From the NCBI GenBank assembly GCA_963621245.1, contig CAVFCW010000004.1:1-64000 (forward strand): a stretch of 64,000 nucleotides of DNA. Reading direction: 5' to 3'. The DNA comes from SIG603 sp963621245. Lineage in GTDB: Bacteria > Bacillota > Clostridia > Oscillospirales > Acutalibacteraceae. The notes beneath the pieces were generated by a model. It saw only the letters and a list, made by a program, of their open reading frames with translations. It was not told where the DNA came from and made no database searches. Every line of letters begins with the position of its first letter. The stretch's first letter is position 1. Position numbers and translations under genes: made by a program. Below are positions 1-7,753 of the stretch, piece after piece.

Positions 1-7
1 CTTGTCT

Positions 8-36
8 ATTTTATCAAACTCAACTCCGTTTGTCAA
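8..36 (-). promoter_or_regulatory. Sigma-A promoter pointing out of the left edge
   Basis: On the minus strand TTGACA (31-36) is followed after 17 bases by TAAAAT (8-13). It would drive a gene lying beyond the left end. No coding sequence is visible between it and the GH125 gene's terminator. Confidence 0.55.
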
Positions 37-264
37 GTGGTTTTTTGAACTTTTTCAAATTACTTTGACATTCGATTCAGTTTGATTGCCGTCGTTTGCG
101 ACAGCTTTGCCAGTATACTAAATTTTGCTTTTAAAGTCAAGCTTTTTTATAAATTTATTTTCGAATTTATATTTTGTTGTTATTTAATAGTTAATTTCTT
201 AGCTATTTGTGCAAATTGCTACAAAGTAGGGGACAAGCGTTTATTTTCTCCCTTATACAAAGCA
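37..264. other. AT-rich intergenic stretch
   Basis: This stretch lies between the left-edge promoter and the terminator of the GH125 gene. Short frames exist but have no ribosome site and no recognisable product. I see no RNA gene in it. Confidence 0.5.
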
Positions 265-298
265 AAGGCAGACTATCTTTTTATCGATAATCTGCCTT
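265..298 (-). terminator. Terminator after the GH125 gene
   Basis: AAGGCAGACTAT (265-276) pairs with ATAATCTGCCTT (287-298) with one mismatch. On the minus strand it lies just past the stop of the mannosidase gene and is followed by a broken T tract. Confidence 0.6.
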
Positions 299-316
299 GG
301 TTTATATTATTTTCAA

Positions 317-1630
317 TTATCCGAACATTTTATCATCTATACACTTCAAAACAAACTCGGAGAAAAGGGAATTCGACCACGCAAACCACGGGCGGGTAAA
401 TTTTGAGGGATCGTCCTTATGGAAGCCCTCGTGCATAAATCCTTTGCCGTCGTCGGTTGACTTCAATGTTTCAAGAAGCATTTTGCACTCGTAAGGATTA
501 TCGCTTGTGAGGCCCTGCATAGAAAGTGCAATGTGCCAGATGTAATCCTTGGGCGTATGCGGTGAACCGACGCCTTGAGCGGCTGTTCCTTTGAAATAAT
601 ACGGATTTTCGCTGCTCAAAACAAATTCACGGGTGTTTTTATATATTTCGTCATCGGCAGAGCAATATCCGAGATACGGTATCGAGAGCAAACTCGGAAC
701 ATTTGCGTCATCCATAAGCACGTAATTTCCCATGCCGTCTGTCTCGTAAGCATAGATTTTTCCGAATTTCGGATGATCAACTATGCCGTATTTTTTAATT
801 CCCTCGTCAATTTCACTCGCAAGCTTTTCGGCTTTAGAAGCCAAAACTTCATCGTGATAGATTTCGCGTGCAATTTCTGCTGTGTAGCCGAGGGTTACAA
901 CGGCAAACATATTGGAGGGAATGAGGTAGCCGTATGTGCAAGCGTCATCGGACGGGCGGAATCCCGACCAAGTCATTCCGCAAGGAGCAACGGGTGCGCC
1001 TTTTCCGTCATTTGTGAGAGTATCCGTAGGTGGGCAATTCTCACGAACGAAGAAATATTTGCTCTTTGAGTGATCCTGCTCAAGCTTAAAGTGATTTAAT
1101 ATTATCTCGGTGCTCTTTTTATACTGCTCGTTAAACTGAGCGGTTCTGCCGGTTTCTTTCCAGAAGAGATACGCAAGCTGAACGGGGTAGCACAGGGAGT
1201 CTATCTCGTATTTTCTCTCCCAAATCCACTCCGATGTGAAATCTGTTGTGTCACGCTCGCCGTTTGTCTCGCCGTACATTTTTGCAGCATAAACCGGCCA
1301 GCACATTCCGTTGGCTTCGCTGTTGAATGCGTTTGCATAGGAATCGATGGCAATGCACTTGAACTGACGGTTGATAAGCCCCTCGATAACATCGGCGACC
1401 TCATCATCGTGCTTTGCGACGGGCAGATAATGGCGAACCTGAGCGGTCGAATCTCGCAGCCACATAGCGGGAATATCTCCCGTGATAACAAATGTATCTT
1501 TGTCGCTTATGCGCTTAACGGTGGTATCCATGGTGTTGGGATAACAGTTTTTAAAAAGCTCCGAGAGCTTTTTGTCTTCCTTTAAGTAATTTTCACACAC
1601 TCTTTTTACTTCGGAATCGATAGCTTTCAT
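317..1630 (-). CDS. GH125 exo-alpha-1,6-mannosidase
   Basis: This is a glycoside hydrolase family 125 enzyme, a metal-independent alpha-mannosidase that removes terminal alpha-1,6-mannose from N-glycan or yeast-mannan fragments. The 437 residues carry the family hallmarks in order: DIPAMWLRDS near residues 52-61, a TWSGFRPSDDAC stretch near the middle, and an acidic MHEGFHKDDP segment close to the C-terminus that may hold a catalytic acid. The length is that of the full family. There is no signal peptide, so it should act in the cytoplasm on imported oligosaccharides. The ATG has the strong site AGGGAGGA eleven bases upstream. It has its own promoter and terminator and is a single-gene unit; no mannoside transporter is next to it. 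Confidence 0.88.
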   Translation of the reverse strand: MKAIDSEVKRVCENYLKEDKKLSELFKNCYPNTMDTTVKRISDKDTFVITGDIPAMWLRDSTAQVRHYLPVAKHDDEVADVIEGLINRQFKCIAIDSYANAFNSEANGMCWPVYAAKMYGETNGERDTTDFTSEWIWERKYEIDSLCYPVQLAYLFWKETGRTAQFNEQYKKSTEIILNHFKLEQDHSKSKYFFVRENCPPTDTLTNDGKGAPVAPCGMTWSGFRPSDDACTYGYLIPSNMFAVVTLGYTAEIAREIYHDEVLASKAEKLASEIDEGIKKYGIVDHPKFGKIYAYETDGMGNYVLMDDANVPSLLSIPYLGYCSADDEIYKNTREFVLSSENPYYFKGTAAQGVGSPHTPKDYIWHIALSMQGLTSDNPYECKMLLETLKSTDDGKGFMHEGFHKDDPSKFTRPWFAWSNSLFSEFVLKCIDDKMFG

Positions 1631-1665
1631 TGAAGTAAATCCTCCCTTATGATAAATACATTCTC

Positions 1666-1694
1666 AATATAACTAAAATTCAATCAAATGTAAA
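1666..1694 (-). promoter_or_regulatory. Promoter of the GH125 gene
   Basis: On the minus strand TTTACA (1689-1694), a 17-base spacer, and TATATT (1666-1671) lie about 35 bases upstream of the start codon of the mannosidase gene. Confidence 0.55.
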
Positions 1695-1705
1695 TATATA
1701 GACGC

Positions 1706-1738
1706 ATAAAAAATGAACCGCACGGTTAAGTGCGGTTC
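1706..1738 (-). terminator. Terminator after the lipoprotein gene
   Basis: GAACCGCAC (1715-1723) pairs perfectly with GTGCGGTTC (1730-1738). On the minus strand the stem is followed by ATTTTTTAT, a classic intrinsic terminator. Confidence 0.85.
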
Positions 1739-1751
1739 AGACAATTTAAAA

Positions 1752-2288
1752 TTATTTGCCGACAAAGCCCGAGAATTTCTCGTTTATTCTCTCGGTCATT
1801 GCCTTCTGAGTCTCGTTCTTTGAGGAAGCACTGCTCTTATAGATCATGAGGAACTTTCCGCTGTCGGAAAGGGTAGCGCTAACGTCCTCGTTAAGCGAAC
1901 GGAATGTGCCGTTCTCCTTGACGGAAGCGATTGTTTCCTCGGCTTTTGCGGAAAGATTATCGAGGTCGAACTCATAAATCTCGCATGTTACCGATGCTCC
2001 TTCATATGAGAAAGTGAATTTTCCGCCGTTTACGGCACCGATAAAGTCGGCAGCCATCTCCTGAGCGTCACCGGCCAAAACCTCGCTGTCCTTGAGGTAA
2101 TTTACAATTCCGTCAAAATCGTTTGTATATGAGCTCATCTCGGGATTTTGCTCCTCGTCGCTAACGGTAAGCTTGGAAGAAGAACCCGAAGAAGTGCTTG
2201 TTGTACATGCCGTAAGAGCAAAGCTCAGGCATACAACAAGAAGGAGAGCGATAATTTTCTTAACACGGAAGGAACGTAAGCTTTTCAT
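1752..2288 (-). CDS. Small secreted lipoprotein, unknown function
   Basis: I do not recognise the family. The 178-residue product starts with a lysine/arginine-rich n-region, a hydrophobic core and the lipobox LTAC, with Cys28 as the lipidation site. A Ser/Thr-rich linker follows, then a soluble domain of about 140 residues with no obvious catalytic motif. It should be anchored to the outer face of the membrane. I chose the ATG at 2288 because AAAGGA sits six bases upstream; a longer reading frame from a GTG at 2303 would place that ribosome site inside the coding region. It stands alone between two terminators. Candidate roles include a lipid-anchored binding or envelope protein, but nothing in the neighbourhood fixes this. 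Confidence 0.7.
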   Translation of the reverse strand: MKSLRSFRVKKIIALLLVVCLSFALTACTTSTSSGSSSKLTVSDEEQNPEMSSYTNDFDGIVNYLKDSEVLAGDAQEMAADFIGAVNGGKFTFSYEGASVTCEIYEFDLDNLSAKAEETIASVKENGTFRSLNEDVSATLSDSGKFLMIYKSSASSKNETQKAMTERINEKFSGFVGK

Positions 2289-2329
2289 AAGTAATCCTTT
2301 CACAACAGAAATATCATAAAATTATATTT

Positions 2330-2372
2330 TATTAAAAAAATAAGCCCTGCCTTAAACGATCAGACAGGGCTT
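2330..2372 (-). terminator. Second terminator downstream of the tRNA pair
   Basis: AAGCCCTG (2342-2349) pairs with CAGGGCTT (2365-2372). On the minus strand the hairpin is followed by ATTTTTTTAAT. It lies between the tRNA genes and the lipoprotein gene and would stop any read-through into that gene. Confidence 0.75.
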
Positions 2373-2405
2373 TCCGGTTTAAGAGGTTAAATTTAGGTCT
2401 CTAAT

Positions 2406-2434
2406 CAAAAAACCCAAATCAAATCTGATTTGGG
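2406..2434 (-). terminator. Terminator directly after tRNA-Glu
   Basis: CCCAAATC (2413-2420) pairs with GATTTGGG (2427-2434). The minus-strand transcript continues with six T residues (2407-2412). It ends the tRNA-Met/tRNA-Glu transcript. Confidence 0.88.
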
Positions 2435-2438
2435 CCTT

Positions 2439-2513
2439 TGGTGACCCGGACGAGAATCGAACTCGTGATACCGCCGTGAAAGGGCGGTGTCTTAACCTCT
2501 TGACCACCGGGCC
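2439..2513 (-). tRNA. tRNA-Glu (anticodon TTC)
   Basis: The reverse complement folds as a full cloverleaf. The acceptor GGCCCGG pairs with CCGGGTC, the anticodon stem CCGCC/GGCGG encloses the TTC anticodon, and the T arm contains GTTCGATTC. The CCA tail is encoded. The body closely resembles glutamate tRNA of Bacillus. It lies three bases after tRNA-Met in the same transcript. Confidence 0.96.
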
Positions 2514-2516
2514 GTA

Positions 2517-2593
2517 TGGTAGCGGCTATTGGATTTGAACCAACGACACTTCGGGTATGAACCGAATGCTCTAGCCAACTGAGCTAAACCGCC
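2517..2593 (-). tRNA. tRNA-Met, elongator (anticodon CAT)
   Basis: The cloverleaf has acceptor GGCGGTT, D arm AGCTCAGTTGGCTAGAGC, an anticodon stem TTCGG/CCGAA around CAT, and a T arm GGTTCAAATCC with encoded CCA. The first acceptor pair is a normal G-C and the anticodon stem lacks the run of three G-C pairs of initiators, so this is the elongator. An Ile-CAT (lysidine) tRNA is less likely because the body matches the Met type. Confidence 0.94.
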
Positions 2594-2649
2594 ATTTTTA
2601 ATGATAAAAAGTCAGGTCACTCAACGACACCGTTTTATCAAGCTTTGTT

Positions 2650-2678
2650 ATTATAAACAATCCGTGAGCTTTTGTCAA
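2650..2678 (-). promoter_or_regulatory. Strong promoter of the tRNA-Met/tRNA-Glu unit
   Basis: On the minus strand, perfect TTGACA (2673-2678) and TATAAT (2650-2655) are separated by 17 bases and lie about 57 bases upstream of tRNA-Met. Confidence 0.9.
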
Positions 2679-2723
2679 TAGCTTTTGTGAATTTTTTTAT
2701 TGAGTATCAAAAATCACACAAAC

Positions 2724-2751
2724 AAAAAGCATCCGTCACGAAAACGGATGC
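2724..2751 (-). terminator. Terminator of the ZIP transporter gene
   Basis: GCATCCGT (2729-2736) pairs with ACGGATGC (2744-2751). The minus-strand transcript continues with TTTTTG. The stem starts seven bases after the stop codon. Confidence 0.85.
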
Positions 2752-2757
2752 CTGTTT

Positions 2758-3477
2758 TTATCCCAACATCATGCTGAGAAATACGATTAAAGCTCCGACG
2801 GCAAAGCCTATGCCGCTGCGAAGCCACTTCTTTGCGCGAATGACATTCGGCAAAAGCTCAAAGAACACGATGTAAATAACCATGCCCAGAGCCACGCAAA
2901 TAAGGGCGCATTCTATTGTTTCGTTCATAAATTCGCCCATCAAGTACATGAGAAGTCCGCCCACAAACGTTGAGAAAGCGGCGCAGGAGAGAACGATTCT
3001 CTTCTTTAAGAGCCTTTCTTTGTCAAGAGTGGAGTAAATGAGCATTCCCATTGGAATGTTGTGAAGTCCGACGCCGACGGCAAGGGAAATTCCGCCCGAA
3101 AGCGAAGCGGAGGAGATACTGTAAACGCTCATACCCTCGACTATATTGTGAAGAGACAGAGCCATAACCGTCATAACGCCGATGTGAACCATGTTTTCTT
3201 CAAGCTCGTCGGAGTCGTGGTCGGGGACAAAGTGGTCAAGTCCCATCAGAATACCGACGCCGAGCGCAACAAAAATAGCTGCGAAAATAAGCTTTGAGCC
3301 GCTCCATATTTCGAAAATTTCCGGAATAATATCAAAGACGGAAATAAAAACTAGCGCACCGAGTGCCGCCGCCACGGAAAAATCTTCAAGGCGTTCCTTG
3401 TCTTTTACTACTTTTACTACAAGCGCACCCGCTATGAAGAACAATCCCAAAACGAATGTGATAATAAGTGAAGTCAT
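2758..3477 (-). CDS. ZIP-family divalent metal transporter
   Basis: This is an integral membrane protein of the ZIP (zinc/iron permease) family, which brings Zn, Fe or Mn ions into the cytoplasm. Eight hydrophobic segments can be counted over 239 residues. The two metal-site helices are visible: LHNIVEG in the fourth and LHNIPMG in the fifth segment, where family members usually read HNxPEG and H-N/E-x-PEG. The cytoplasmic loop contains an acidic-histidine patch (HFVPDHDSDE) typical of the variable metal-binding loop. I chose the ATG at 3477, with GAGATGAG upstream; a GTG at 3531 extends the frame but has no ribosome site. It is monocistronic with its own promoter and terminator. The substrate cannot be told from sequence; it is most like bacterial ZupT/GufA proteins. 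Confidence 0.85.
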   Translation of the reverse strand: MTSLIITFVLGLFFIAGALVVKVVKDKERLEDFSVAAALGALVFISVFDIIPEIFEIWSGSKLIFAAIFVALGVGILMGLDHFVPDHDSDELEENMVHIGVMTVMALSLHNIVEGMSVYSISSASLSGGISLAVGVGLHNIPMGMLIYSTLDKERLLKKRIVLSCAAFSTFVGGLLMYLMGEFMNETIECALICVALGMVIYIVFFELLPNVIRAKKWLRSGIGFAVGALIVFLSMMLG

Positions 3478-3546
3478 GATCTCATCTCTTTTCTTTTGAT
3501 TTGTGCGCACGTTCGGAAAATTTCTTTTCACGGCACACGCTTTTGA

Positions 3547-3575
3547 ATTATATCGGCGAAAATGGCATTAGTCAA
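3547..3575 (-). promoter_or_regulatory. Promoter of the ZIP transporter gene
   Basis: Minus-strand TTGACT (3570-3575), a 17-base spacer and TATAAT (3547-3552) lie about 70 bases upstream of the chosen start codon. No Zur or Fur palindrome is obvious on it. Confidence 0.8.
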
Positions 3576-3619
3576 GATAAATTTAGCGAAAATCGGCTTT
3601 ATATACGCAAAAAATAAGC

Positions 3620-3650
3620 AAAAAGGGGAGAGCAGATTATCCGCCCTCCC
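3620..3650 (-). terminator. Terminator of the P-loop kinase gene
   Basis: The 25-nt stem-loop 3626-3650 (GGGAG...CTCCC with two G-T pairs) is followed on the minus strand by a TTTTT run. It starts 13 bases beyond the stop codon. Confidence 0.75.
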
Positions 3651-3662
3651 AAAATTTCAAAA

Positions 3663-4814
3663 TCATCCGACGCATTTCGTGACTATATCGGCTGAAAGTC
3701 TTATATTGTTTTCCTCCAGATATTTTTTCTCCTTAACCATGCTTGCCTCGGCAAACTGGCGGTAACCTACGGCGCCGTATCGTGCACTCAAAATTCTCGC
3801 CTGAACAACATCGTCGGAGTCGACAAATATGCTCAAATCGTAATACTTTCCGAGTTTCGGGTGCATGGAATAAAGCCCCTCGATGATATTGAGCCTCTCG
3901 GGAGCTGCAGCTTTTCTCTTGTCGTATTTACCCTTTTCGGGATTGTAGACGCCCCATGAGAAACTCTCTGTATCCTGTAAATGATCGATTATTTCGGATT
4001 TAAATCTCTCGGTGTCGAAATCGTCCGTCAAGCCGTGCATGGCGGATTTCGTTCTCATCACGGGCGGAAGTCTGAAATCCTCGGTGTGAAAAACATTGCA
4101 CTCGAAAATGCCGGAAATAATCTCGGCTAGCTTGGTTTTTCCGCTTGCGGTCATGCCGTCGATTGCACAGGACGAGAAATTTCCACTCGAATAAAGCCTT
4201 GAAAGTCTGACGAAAATTTCAAGATTATCACAGTAGATATTTTTTACAACACGATAAGCCGGCTTATAAGCCCTCACATACTCCTCAGAGTGATGCGGGG
4301 CAAACGGTTCGCCCGTTTTGTTTACCTCGTCGATGTATGCGTCGATATACTCCGCCGCTTCTCTGTACGTGAACGGCGTTTCGCCCTTTTCGCTCATATC
4401 TTTTATCAGCTGCAGACAGAAAAGAAACGCTTCCTTTTTCTCCGCCGTTTTCTCCTCGGCTTCATTTGATTTCATGAACATTCTGCCCACAACATCATAA
4501 GGAAGTCTCGAGAGAACGGAAAGATTCATTCTCGAGTATTCATCGGAAATTCTCTCAACCTCGGGGTACATGTACTGCTCGGTTGTCAGGTTGGAGCCGT
4601 CGCTCTCGATTCTCTCAAGGCAATAAAACCAATCCTGTATCAGGTGTCCGCCGCCGAAAAGCCCCTGAAACACCAGTTTAACGGCGTCGCAAGGTTTCAT
4701 TTTCGGATATTGATTAAATTGATTTCCGAGCAAAAGGTAAAAATTCTGTTCGTTCTCCCTCGGATCGGGCTCTACTATTATTGTTTCCGGTAACATTAAT
4801 TGATTCTGCATCAT
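3663..4814 (-). CDS. P-loop nucleoside/uridine-kinase-like protein with extra N-terminal domain
   Basis: The 383-residue protein has two parts. Residues 1-210 are an all-helical-looking domain I do not recognise, with a GLFGGGHLI motif near residue 51. From residue 215 follows a kinase module: Walker A GMTASGKTK (220-228), then HTEDFRLP (243-250), where uridine kinases have their substrate-binding aspartate, and a late IEGLY strand with a mobile acidic segment. Such modules phosphorylate small hydroxyl substrates with ATP. Uridine kinase, a sugar kinase or a pantothenate-type kinase are all possible. No Shine-Dalgarno is clear; the gene opens with two ATGs. It diverges from the alpha-xylosidase gene and shares a palindromic control site with it, which hints at a sugar-related role (inference). 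Confidence 0.65.
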   Translation of the reverse strand: MMQNQLMLPETIIVEPDPRENEQNFYLLLGNQFNQYPKMKPCDAVKLVFQGLFGGGHLIQDWFYCLERIESDGSNLTTEQYMYPEVERISDEYSRMNLSVLSRLPYDVVGRMFMKSNEAEEKTAEKKEAFLFCLQLIKDMSEKGETPFTYREAAEYIDAYIDEVNKTGEPFAPHHSEEYVRAYKPAYRVVKNIYCDNLEIFVRLSRLYSSGNFSSCAIDGMTASGKTKLAEIISGIFECNVFHTEDFRLPPVMRTKSAMHGLTDDFDTERFKSEIIDHLQDTESFSWGVYNPEKGKYDKRKAAAPERLNIIEGLYSMHPKLGKYYDLSIFVDSDDVVQARILSARYGAVGYRQFAEASMVKEKKYLEENNIRLSADIVTKCVG

Positions 4815-4850
4815 ATTTTAAATATATAAAAAGATAGTTTATAGCGGTTC

Positions 4851-4879
4851 AAAATAAATTTAAACATTTATTTTGTCAA
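4851..4879 (-). promoter_or_regulatory. Leftward promoter of the kinase gene
   Basis: Minus-strand TTGACA (4874-4879), a 17-base spacer and TATTTT (4851-4856). Its -35 box forms one arm of the palindrome at 4872-4891. Confidence 0.5.
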
Positions 4880-4891
4880 ACGATTGACAAA
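4872..4891. promoter_or_regulatory. Palindromic operator between divergent kinase and xylosidase genes
   Basis: TTTGTCAA-ACGA-TTGACAAA is a perfect inverted repeat with a 4-base centre. Each arm contains the -35 box of one of two divergent promoters. A repressor bound here would block both. No regulator gene is adjacent, so the protein is unknown. Confidence 0.55.
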
Positions 4892-4911
4892 TCATTCTAT
4901 ATTACTATTAT
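4884..4911 (+). promoter_or_regulatory. Rightward promoter of the alpha-xylosidase gene
   Basis: TTGACA (4884-4889), a 16-base spacer and TATTAT (4906-4911), about 90 bases upstream of the start codon. The -35 box lies in the palindrome at 4872-4891. Confidence 0.6.
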
Positions 4912-5000
4912 AAAAGTAAATTGTGAACTCGGCAAGAATAACGATTGAAATCAATATGTTTTTTGCCTTTTCGCAAATTAATGTGTAAGGAGTGTTGATA

Positions 5001-7310
5001 ATGAAATTCACAAAAGGCTACTGGCTAAACAAAGAAGGCGTCGAGAACTATGACGTATGCCAGATAAGAGAGGTAAAGGTAACAGAAAATGAGGTTTACC
5101 TTTACAGCGTGCCGTATCATCAGGATGAGAGAGCGATGGGCGGCCCCGTAATCGAGATGTTTATTTCTTCTCCTCAGGAAAACATCATCCGCATGAAGGC
5201 CTATCACTTCATGGGTTCGGGAAGAAAAGTGCCCGAATTTGAAATTGAGGACAAAAAGGTAAAATTGGAGGTAAGCGAAGAAGAAAACGTACTTACAATC
5301 AAATCAGGCGAAACAAAGCTTGTCATCAAGAAAAATCCCGCTTCATTCACTTACTACTACAAGGACAGAAAACTTACGGAAATAGGCGACAAGTTCGGTC
5401 ACGCCATGATTTCCTACATGAAAACAAACGACGGCCCGTTTATGAGAACCCAGCTTGACGTCGATTTGGGCGAAAATGTTTACGGTCTCGGCGAGAGATT
5501 CACTCCGTTTGTTAAGAACGGCCAGTCAGTCGATATGTGGAACGAAGACGGAGGAACATGCTCCGAAATTTCCTATAAAAACATTCCGTTCTACATCACA
5601 AACAAGGGCTACGGCGTGTTTGTCAACTCCTCCGATATGGTAAGCTACGAGATATGCTCCGAGCAAGTTACAAGAGTTCAGTTCTCAATTCCCGGCGAGG
5701 ACATCGACTTCATGGTCATAGGCGGAGAGGACATGAAGGACGTTCTCGTGAACTACACAAATCTCACGGGCAAGCCCGCGCTTCCGCCGGCATGGACATT
5801 CGGCCTTTGGCTCACTTCTTCGTTTACCACAAAATATGACGAAGAAACCGTCATGAGCTTTATAAACGGCATGGAAGAAAGACACATTCCGCTTTCCGTC
5901 TTCCACTTTGACTGCTACTGGATGAAAGAAAACGAGTGGTGTAACTTTGATTTTGACAAGGCAATGTTCCCCGATATTGATCATCAGATAAAGGTGATGA
6001 AAGATAGGGGACTTAAGATTTGCGTCTGGATAAACTCCTATATTGCGCAGAAATCTCCGCTTTTCAAGGAGGGCAAGGAGCACGGCTACCTTCTCAAGAG
6101 ACCCAACGGCGACGTTTGGCAGTGGGATCTCTGGCAGGCAGGCATGGGCATAGTCGATTTCACAAATCCCGACGCCGTTGCTTGGTACAAATCAAAGCTT
6201 AAGCGTCTGCTTGAAATGGGCGTTGATTGCTTCAAGACGGACTTCGGCGAGAGAATTCCGACAGATGTCGTTTATTATGACGGTTCCGATCCGGTTCTCA
6301 TGCACAACTATTACACCTACCTCTACAACAAGGCTGTTTTTGAGGTTCTCGAGGACTTCTACGGCAAAAATCACGCTTGCCTCTTCGCAAGAAGTGCAAC
6401 CGTTGGCGGTCAGAAATTCCCCGTTCACTGGGGCGGCGACTGCTCTTCTAACTATCTCTCCATGAGCGAGTCACTTCGAGCAGGACTTTCGCTTTGTATG
6501 TCGGGATTCGGCTTCTGGAGCCACGATATGTCGGGATTTGAGGGCACGGCACCAAACGACGTTTACAAGCGTTGGGCGGCTTTCGGACTTCTCTCCACTC
6601 ACTCAAGACTTCACGGCTCAAACTCCTACCGTGTGCCGTGGCTTTTCGGTGAGGAAAGCGTAGACGTTGTGAGATACTTCTCCGAGTTCAAGTGCAGACT
6701 TATGCCGTACCTCTTCACAGAGGCTGTTAAAACCCACAAAACAGGTATTCCCACAATGCGTGCTCTCGTCCTTGAATTCACTGACGATAAATCTTGTGAC
6801 GCGATAGACAAGCAGTATATGCTCGGTGACAGCATTATGGTATGCCCCGTATTCAGAGAGAACGGCGACGTCGACTATTATCTCCCGAAGGGCACTTGGA
6901 CCAACATTCTCTCCAACAAAAAGGTTGAGGGCGGCGCTTGGTACAAGGAGAACCACGATTTCTTCAGTCTGCCGCTTATGGCAAAGGAGAATTCCATCAT
7001 CGCATTCGGCGAAAACAATCAGAAACCCGAATACGACTACTCACACGCTACCGAGCTCCACGTCTTTGAGCTTAAGGGCGAGGCAAAGTGCGAGGTTTGC
7101 AATGTGAACGCCGAAAAACTCTTTGAGGCTGTCGGAAAGAACGAGGGCGGAAAGCTTGTGTTTACGCTTAGCGGAAAATATTCCGATCTCAAGATAGTTC
7201 TCAGAAACGTTTCCTCCGTCAAATCCGTATCGGGCGGAAGCGTAGCGGAAGAAAATGAGCTTGGAACGGTAATCAATGTTACTGGCGACAAGGTAGAAGT
7301 AACACTTTAA
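5001..7310 (+). CDS. yicI: GH31 alpha-xylosidase
   Basis: This glycoside hydrolase family 31 enzyme releases alpha-linked xylose from the non-reducing end of isoprimeverose and other xyloglucan fragments. The 769 residues align over their whole length with E. coli YicI (MKFTKGYWLN start, YGLGERFTPFVKNGQ, a GLWLTSSFTT barrel entry). The nucleophile is Asp414 in FKTDFGE and the acid/base is Asp480 in HWGGDC; both are intact. There is no signal peptide, so it works on imported oligosaccharides. The ATG at 5001 has AAGGAG eight bases upstream; a GTG at 4992 would overlap that site. It is monocistronic, but xylulokinase 28 kb away could take the xylose further after isomerisation. Confidence 0.93.
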   Translation: MKFTKGYWLNKEGVENYDVCQIREVKVTENEVYLYSVPYHQDERAMGGPVIEMFISSPQENIIRMKAYHFMGSGRKVPEFEIEDKKVKLEVSEEENVLTIKSGETKLVIKKNPASFTYYYKDRKLTEIGDKFGHAMISYMKTNDGPFMRTQLDVDLGENVYGLGERFTPFVKNGQSVDMWNEDGGTCSEISYKNIPFYITNKGYGVFVNSSDMVSYEICSEQVTRVQFSIPGEDIDFMVIGGEDMKDVLVNYTNLTGKPALPPAWTFGLWLTSSFTTKYDEETVMSFINGMEERHIPLSVFHFDCYWMKENEWCNFDFDKAMFPDIDHQIKVMKDRGLKICVWINSYIAQKSPLFKEGKEHGYLLKRPNGDVWQWDLWQAGMGIVDFTNPDAVAWYKSKLKRLLEMGVDCFKTDFGERIPTDVVYYDGSDPVLMHNYYTYLYNKAVFEVLEDFYGKNHACLFARSATVGGQKFPVHWGGDCSSNYLSMSESLRAGLSLCMSGFGFWSHDMSGFEGTAPNDVYKRWAAFGLLSTHSRLHGSNSYRVPWLFGEESVDVVRYFSEFKCRLMPYLFTEAVKTHKTGIPTMRALVLEFTDDKSCDAIDKQYMLGDSIMVCPVFRENGDVDYYLPKGTWTNILSNKKVEGGAWYKENHDFFSLPLMAKENSIIAFGENNQKPEYDYSHATELHVFELKGEAKCEVCNVNAEKLFEAVGKNEGGKLVFTLSGKYSDLKIVLRNVSSVKSVSGGSVAEENELGTVINVTGDKVEVTL

Positions 7311-7330
7311 AAACAAACATAAAATAATAG

Positions 7331-7376
7331 GGAAGAATTGTCTCTTTTGGGGAGGCAATTCTTCCTTTTTGTTTTT
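7331..7376 (+). terminator. Terminator of the alpha-xylosidase gene
   Basis: GGAAGAATTG (7331-7340) pairs with CAATTCTTCC (7356-7365), then TTTTTGTTTTT. The stem is perfect over ten bases. Confidence 0.9.
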
Positions 7377-7517
7377 AAAATTATTTGTCCGTTCTCTGTC
7401 CTGCTTCACTTGTTAGAATACAATCACAGTCAAGAACACAAAAAGACAGAGATTTTGAAAAGGACTAAACGAAAAAGAAAGAAAAGAAAATAACAAACAA
7501 AAGGAGTGAAGAAAGAG
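7377..7517 (+). other. Purine-rich leader before the microprotein genes
   Basis: A possible -10 TACAAT lies at 7419-7424, but its -35 region is poor. The last 80 bases are almost only A and G with few C, giving an unstructured leader that ends in the AAGGAG ribosome site at 7501. No gene is visible in it. Confidence 0.4.
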
Positions 7518-7604
7518 ATGCAAGTATTTATTTTAACCGCAATGATTTTTATGGCAGTGGTTTCAATTTCAGGCGCATGCTCGTGGCTATCGGGCAACTG
7601 TTAA
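7518..7604 (+). CDS. Membrane microprotein of 28 aa (first of three)
   Basis: I do not recognise it. ATG is preceded by AAGGAG 11 bases upstream. The 28 residues form one hydrophobic helix (about residues 3-19) followed by a short polar tail with cysteines at residues 21 and 28, which could pair outside the membrane. It is first in a compact series of small genes that all have good ribosome sites and lead into three secreted paralogs, which argues that it is translated. It could also be a leader peptide. Confidence 0.5.
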   Translation: MQVFILTAMIFMAVVSISGACSWLSGNC

Positions 7605-7629
7605 ATTAATAAAACAAAGGAGAAAAAAT

Positions 7630-7719
7630 ATGACAGCACCGATTACAATAATAATTTTAAGTTTTATCATATGCGTTCTCGGTGCTTTAAGCGGCCCCGA
7701 GAGGGCAGACGAAATGTAG
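7630..7719 (+). CDS. Membrane microprotein of 29 aa (second of three)
   Basis: Not recognised. The ATG has AAAGGAGA seven bases upstream. The 29 residues hold one membrane helix (ITIIILSFIICVLGAL, about residues 5-20) and a charged end, GPERADEM. It shares no sequence with the first microprotein beyond hydrophobicity. It lies 25 bases after it and 34 bases before the third. Confidence 0.5.
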   Translation: MTAPITIIILSFIICVLGALSGPERADEM

Positions 7720-7753
7720 AAAAACAAAAATACATTTTCAAAAGGGGATTTAT

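Noticed and set aside
2330..2434. Riboswitch or T-box before the lipoprotein gene
   Set aside because: The two hairpins are simple intrinsic terminators behind the tRNA genes. No specifier loop or T-box sequence is visible.
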